Shown: positions 58,525-64,000 of the stretch, piece by piece
Numbering within the stretch: position 1 is the first letter of the stretch
How the letters are laid out: each line of letters begins with the position of its first letter
Source of the DNA: Nageia nagi
Lineage: Eukaryota; Pinophyta
Reading direction: 5' to 3'
Assembly (NCBI GenBank): GCA_050084985.1
Contig: JBITNC010000001.1
Coordinates: 202,430,001-202,494,000 of the forward strand
DNA: 64,000 nt
Translations under genes and position numbers: made by a program
The notes under the pieces: model-generated
Database searches by the model: none
Told to the model about the DNA's origin: nothing
What the model saw: only the letters and a program-made list of their open reading frames with translations

Positions 58525-59757
58525 TATAATATCCTAATCACAAAATAAAGTGAAAGTGAGAAAAATTAAATAATTAAACACCCAAATATGACCTAGGGAA
58601 TCCAATTAAAGATCAAAAAATACAATAATGCCAACATCTAGCCTAGAAGAGAAAATATAAGCATAAACCATCTCATAATGCCAATGTCTAGTTTATACAA
58701 GTATACATGTACAAAGGTAACCAAATGATGCAAATATGGAAGCATACAGAAGATAATATAGAGATACAAATGCCCAATAATTGTATTAATGATATGAAAT
58801 AATAATGATAAGAATACCAGGAACATAGGGCTCAATGTTGGCCTCTAAGGAGCCAAGTAAGGCATAATGCCTATTGAAATATGATCAATGCTAGAAAAGT
58901 AGATAATGGTTGGGAAAACTCACTCCCTCAAGTTAGGATGCTCTAATATATAATTCCACACTTATAAATCACTAAAGGTAGGAATGTGACCTCAAAATAC
59001 CACTAGATGGATTGAGATATTGCACCGTAGCCATAGATCAACATGATCCCTCAACCTGCTAACCCTCTTAGATGGTGCACCTAGGGATATTGCTTGATTT
59101 TGCACCAAGAATTGTATGCATTAGATGGTATGAGTAATAATAATAATTAGGTATATCAAATAATGATACTCCAAGGCCTAATATAGCTCACATTGAATTT
59201 GTATCTTATCTCAAAATCATCACCTAGCCTTCCTATTCCAACATTGGCTTCCTATAAGCCCCATGAACCCTAATGAAGGTTCTTAGGGGTCATTATAATC
59301 CAAAAATGGGTATCTAGGCTCTCCCTATGCTCAACATGAGTCTAGAGGGTATGCATGGATCTAAAATGTATATGTGGGTGTCTAGAAGCTATGCATGGGA
59401 GTTATGGGCCAACATGGGGGTCTAGGATTCTCCCCAAGGCTAACACATATATGCAAGTGCTACCAAATCTAATGTTGGGGAAAATAGGTATTTATCCATG
59501 GTCTAATGCTATCTATGTGTTAAATAATCCTTAGGATTTCCATAATCACTTCTCAGGATCTTCAAATATATAAAATGATATTAAATCATAATAGCTTATG
59601 CTTGGTCCCACTTGGGGCTCATAGTGGTGTCTAATGGACCTTTATACTTTATATCCCAAGTACTAAGTACTAAAGCATAATTCAATAAATAGGTATTTGC
59701 AAATAGGAATCCATAGGATTCTATAGTTAATTACAATGAGAAAAGGGGGATGGCATA
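58525..59757 (-). repeat. 5' LTR of the gag-protease-only element
   Basis: Starts TATAATATCCTAATCACAAA and ends GGGGATGGCATA; partner of 54746-56008. Confidence 0.87.
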
Positions 59758-59869
59758 TATGCATAAATAAAAGCAAAAATATAAATGTACAATAATATAC
59801 AAGTACCTAATTAGAACTCATTATTGTTTAGTGAGGTATATACATAAGGTAATATGCATATAAGCTTTC

Positions 59870-60474
59870 AAGATGTTTGGAATTAAAGGTTTATTACTCT
59901 TGTTTACCATCTATGGTGGATAATTTATATGCACCTTCTCCTATCACCTCAACCATAATATATGGACCCAACCAATTGGGATCAAATTTACCTTTTACCT
60001 CATCATTTGTAGATTTCTTATTTATTTTCTTCTTGAGGAACAAGTCTCCTACTTGGAAAGATTTAGGTTTTAACTTTTTCTTATATGCCCTCTTGAGCTT
60101 TGTATGATAGAATTTTTTATGTTCTATTACATTGAATACTTTTCATTCAAGGCTTATAACTATTATAGCCTTTCTTATCTTTCTTATTAATTTGATACCT
60201 CTCCATATATTGAGATTCTTGATGAAGTAATATCTAGTTCAAGGGGGATAACAACCTCATCACTATAAACTAATAAAAATGGTGTTTCTCTAGTAACAGT
60301 ACTGATGTTAGTTTTATATACCCATAAATCATGTGGTAGTTATTTAGGAAAATCTCTTTTATATCTATTCCATGTCTTTGAGAGGATGCTATTAATAGTT
60401 TTATTAGATGCTTTGACTTGATCATTACCTTAGGGATTGTAGATACCCAAAAATAACACTTTTTGAATAAATGG
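59870..60474 (-). pseudogene. Integrase C-terminal half of element E
   Basis: Minus strand, in order: GNDQVKASNKTINSILSKTW (about 60437-60375), then NRYKRDFPK, WVYKTNISTVTRETPFLLVY (about 60325-60265), DLFLKKKINKKS (about 60050) and KGKFDPNWLGPYIMVEVIGE then GAYKLSTIDGK (about 60000-59900). The Glu that follows GNGQ in active integrases is Lys. The upstream part is cut off at 60475 by another LTR. Confidence 0.83.
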
Positions 60475-62716
60475 TGTTAATATGTGTTTTGATATCACCT
60501 AAGGTTTTACTCTAAATGAAATAAAAACATATAAATATTTATTTTATGATTTAAATAAGCTAATTAACTCAAATAAATATACATTAATAAGGGAATACAA
60601 CAATGTAATAATAGCATAATGAAATCACATTGCTATCAAGATGTAAAACTAAGCTACAAACACCAAGAAGAAATAAATCAAGTGAAAATATAAAGTGTGT
60701 CCTTATCTATGTTGATGTTGAAGATATGATGGAAGAACTTGTCAAAGATTAGTGACCTTTCTATGTGAACCCTAAGGATAAAAATAGAAGAAACACTACT
60801 AGCATGGCATGGATCTCTAAGAGCTCAATACGAGCATGAACATCAAAATAGGTGTAAAAGTTTCTAAGAAATGAGGTTTGTTAACAAGGATTTATGGCAA
60901 TAAAGATGATGATAAGTTGAGCTTAGCATATAATCATAGAAGTGGATAATAGATATTTTCTCAAGTGGAAATAAGATTCCAATCTCAATAGGTGGCATTT
61001 AGAAACACCCTAGAGTAGGGTACTAACTATTGAGATGTAATCTTGACATGCTTTCCCTAGGTTAGAGATACTTACATTTATATGAGGTATGATTCACCAT
61101 TTAACCCCTTAAATATCAATTGAATCCATCTTGATATACCTAATATAAAACATAATAACATAACCTAAGAAATATGTGATAATAAGGTAAATTATGATTA
61201 AAATATGAGTAAATGTGATTAATATATGTATGTAAGTTGCATCAAGTGGTACTATGTTAAGGGGACCACATTAGGTATCAACAAATTCTTACCTTTGTAA
61301 GTATTATGAAATTTAATCTTGAAATAATATTATTCTTGCAAAGGAATAAAGGTAAAGAAAAGAAAATTTTGATACTAGTTATTTGAATAATTAAGGATTT
61401 GATTATATATATTACCCCTTCTTTGCCTTGGTTATGAGTGCAATGGCTTGCATATAATAGAATCAACTAAGAACAAAGAATTAAACCTAAAAATGAGAGC
61501 CACACACTTCAAAACATAAATATTATTGTTAACTCATAAAACATATAATAGTGATAGTAAGAGAAAACATCATAGCATTTTATTATATTATATAGAAATA
61601 ATGAAAACAACATGAACTTAATATAATATGCATACATCATATTGAGAACACTAAATACAAAAATAATATATATTTAATTCTTAAATGCATACATAATAAG
61701 TCATGATAAAGATGTTTCCACATCATCATGCGTACATACCCCATTCTTAGATCTAACATATGTAATCAGAACCATATATGTTAACATTATCATGAGGTAC
61801 ATGCCCCATTCCTAGATGTAACATATGAATCAGAAAGAACAACATGGTGACAGTTAGTTGCGACCCAACCAATAAAAGTGAGCCAAAGATATGGTTAGTT
61901 TGAATAAATTTCAACCATGTTATGTGATATATCATTCATCATAATGAGGTACATGCCCCATTCTTAGATGTAATTTAAGAGTGATGGTTATTTGTGACCC
62001 AACCAACAAATGTGACTCAACAATGATTGGTTTGAATATTTCCTAATCATGAAAATGATTAAATGCAAAGTGTAGATAAGGATAGGAATAATACCTATAA
62101 CTTACCCACTGTAATGATGTGTTGTGATTAAGCATGATTAATGGCTTTGTAACCCATCATTCATGCTAGCTTCAGCATGTACGCTAATGAATTTGATTCA
62201 AGTTTTTCTATTTTTAAAACTATAACCTATAGCATGATATATGGTTTTGAAAAAGATATTTTCATACCTAGTAGATACTAATAGAGTGCTTGATTCTATG
62301 ATAAATGCATTATACCCAAGAATGAATGTATGAGGAATACATCATTCTTCAATTAGATTTCCATTTATGCCTATAAAAACTTCATTCTCCAAGATATGTT
62401 AGTCCTATATTAATTTATAGACCACATGTAATAAAAATTATAACTCACAAACCATAGCTCCATTTTCTTCTCCATTTGAAGCATTATAAATAGGGTGAGG
62501 AGTACATCAATATAATGTAATAAAATCAATAAAATAAGAAGATTTAAGAATCTCTTTTTAATGATTTATAAAACCTCTTTTTAATAATATTAGATATTGG
62601 TTTTGAGCTAATTAATGATTGTTCCATGATTTTACATTTCATAGTTGATCCTTATGATAAGAATCATGATTGATTTGATGTGTCATAAGTGAAAGGTACA
62701 TTTTTGGGTGTCTACA
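60475..62716 (-). repeat. Long 3' LTR of minus-strand element F (family C)
   Basis: Starts TGTTAATATGTGTTTTGAT, in line with the PBS-defined LTR start at 38064, and ends TTTTTGGGTGTCTACA next to a PPT. The first 1.6 kb is collinear with 21719-23480. The right 0.6 kb has no counterpart there, so either the other copy is truncated or two elements meet near 62100. A stretch near 62481 (ATTATAAATAGGG) resembles a TATA box on the plus strand, contrary to the orientation given by the PPT. Confidence 0.62.
61716..61985. repeat. Tandem sub-repeats in LTR family C
   Basis: Three occurrences of GTACATxCCCCATTC followed by TAGATxTAA (about 61730, 61796, 61947), with linked GACCCAACCAA and TTGAATA segments. 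The 21.7-kb copy has two (about 22975, 23170). Confidence 0.7.
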
Positions 62717-62730
62717 TTTTACCCCTTTTT
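62717..62730 (-). promoter_or_regulatory. PPT of element F
   Basis: TTTTACCCCTTTTT next to the LTR end; purine tract on the minus strand. Confidence 0.65.
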
Positions 62731-63852
<1,122 letters not shown>

Positions 63853-64000
63853 GGTATTTACAATATTTTATAGGAACACATGGTTTAGAAGGGGGGCTTA
63901 TGATTTTAATTTTGTGATTGTACATCTTGAGAGACTTGGAACCTATCTTCACTACTTTGTTGTGGTCTTGGCAATGTTATGGTATCTCACAAGATTTGAG
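63853..64000. other. Unassigned right edge
   Basis: Non-coding as far as visible; probably still element F. Confidence 0.4.

Larger units (their letters stand above)
54746..59757 (-). mobile_element. Nearly complete gag-protease-only LTR element
   Basis: 3' LTR 54746-56008 (1263 bp), PPT 56009-56025, internal region 56026-58506, PBS 58507-58523, 5' LTR 58525-59757 (1233 bp). Flanks AATGC (54741-54745) and TATGC (59758-59762) are a 5-bp duplication with one change. The 2.5-kb interior has gag and a protease-like domain on the minus strand and a 30-bp coding minisatellite, but no RT, RNase H or integrase. It resembles terminal-repeat gag (TR-GAG) elements, which depend on enzymes from relatives. 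It is inserted in the 3' part of element E. Confidence 0.87.

Noticed and set aside
60438-60455. Possible LTR start TGTAGATACCCAAAAATA
   Set aside because: The bases are read through by the integrase frame of element E, and the PBS-supported LTR start of this family (38064) aligns at 60475 instead. Probably coincidence, though not excluded.

Overview
The window looks like repeat-rich nuclear DNA from a land plant, probably a seed plant with a large genome. By eye it is about 30% G+C. No intact host gene was found. Almost all of it can be assigned to decayed, mutually nested retrotransposons: Ty3/gypsy elements of the Tat type (retroviral-style RNase H plus a second, archaeal-type RNase H), gag-protease-only LTR elements, small non-coding LTR elements, one plant L1-type LINE, and one short fragment of a pentatricopeptide-repeat (PPR) gene. 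Coding frames are mostly free of indels but full of TAG/TAA/TGA where Gln, Arg or Trp codons are expected, the signature of 5-methylcytosine deamination. The very low G+C and the old elements recall what is reported for Welwitschia (Gnetales), but the species cannot be fixed from this sequence.

Layout. 1-1090: AT-rich DNA with a tandemly repeated PPR fragment. 1091-21656: a minus-strand gag-protease gypsy element flanked by a perfect 5-bp target duplication (CTAAT). Inside it sit (a) a second minus-strand LTR element, 2224-10504, with a perfect GTATG duplication and an antisense plant-mobile-domain (PMD) ORF, and (b) a plus-strand LINE, 13332-20268, with a perfect 15-bp duplication and an extra ORF after its reverse transcriptase. 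21719-38357: a minus-strand Tat-type element (LTR, integrase, RNases H, RT, protease, gag, PBS, partial LTR), split between protease and gag by a concatemer of three about 1.8-kb LTRs separated by about 0.55-kb non-coding internal regions (28640-36537). The middle LTR carries a further small LTR element. 38358-40568: gag-protease of a minus-strand element with a Met-type PBS. 40537-47726: a 3.6-kb tandem duplication containing that element's 5' LTR plus the gag-protease of a plus-strand Tat element, whose single pol follows at 47727-51580, then 3' UTR repeats, PPT and 3' LTR. 53281-60474: a minus-strand gypsy remnant (3' LTR and integrase) interrupted by a nearly complete 5.0-kb gag-protease-only LTR element (54746-59757). 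60475-64000: a long LTR and the 3' end of another minus-strand element, with a 176-bp TA microsatellite.

The order of insertion can be read directly: host gypsy first, then LTR elements or LINE inside it, then further elements inside those. Nothing here looks translatable today. The most unusual items are the LINE passenger ORF, the antisense PMD ORF, the triple-LTR concatemer, the 3,600-bp duplication, the pol-less gag-protease elements and the palindrome and minisatellite families. Domain calls come from motif recognition only; no database search was possible.
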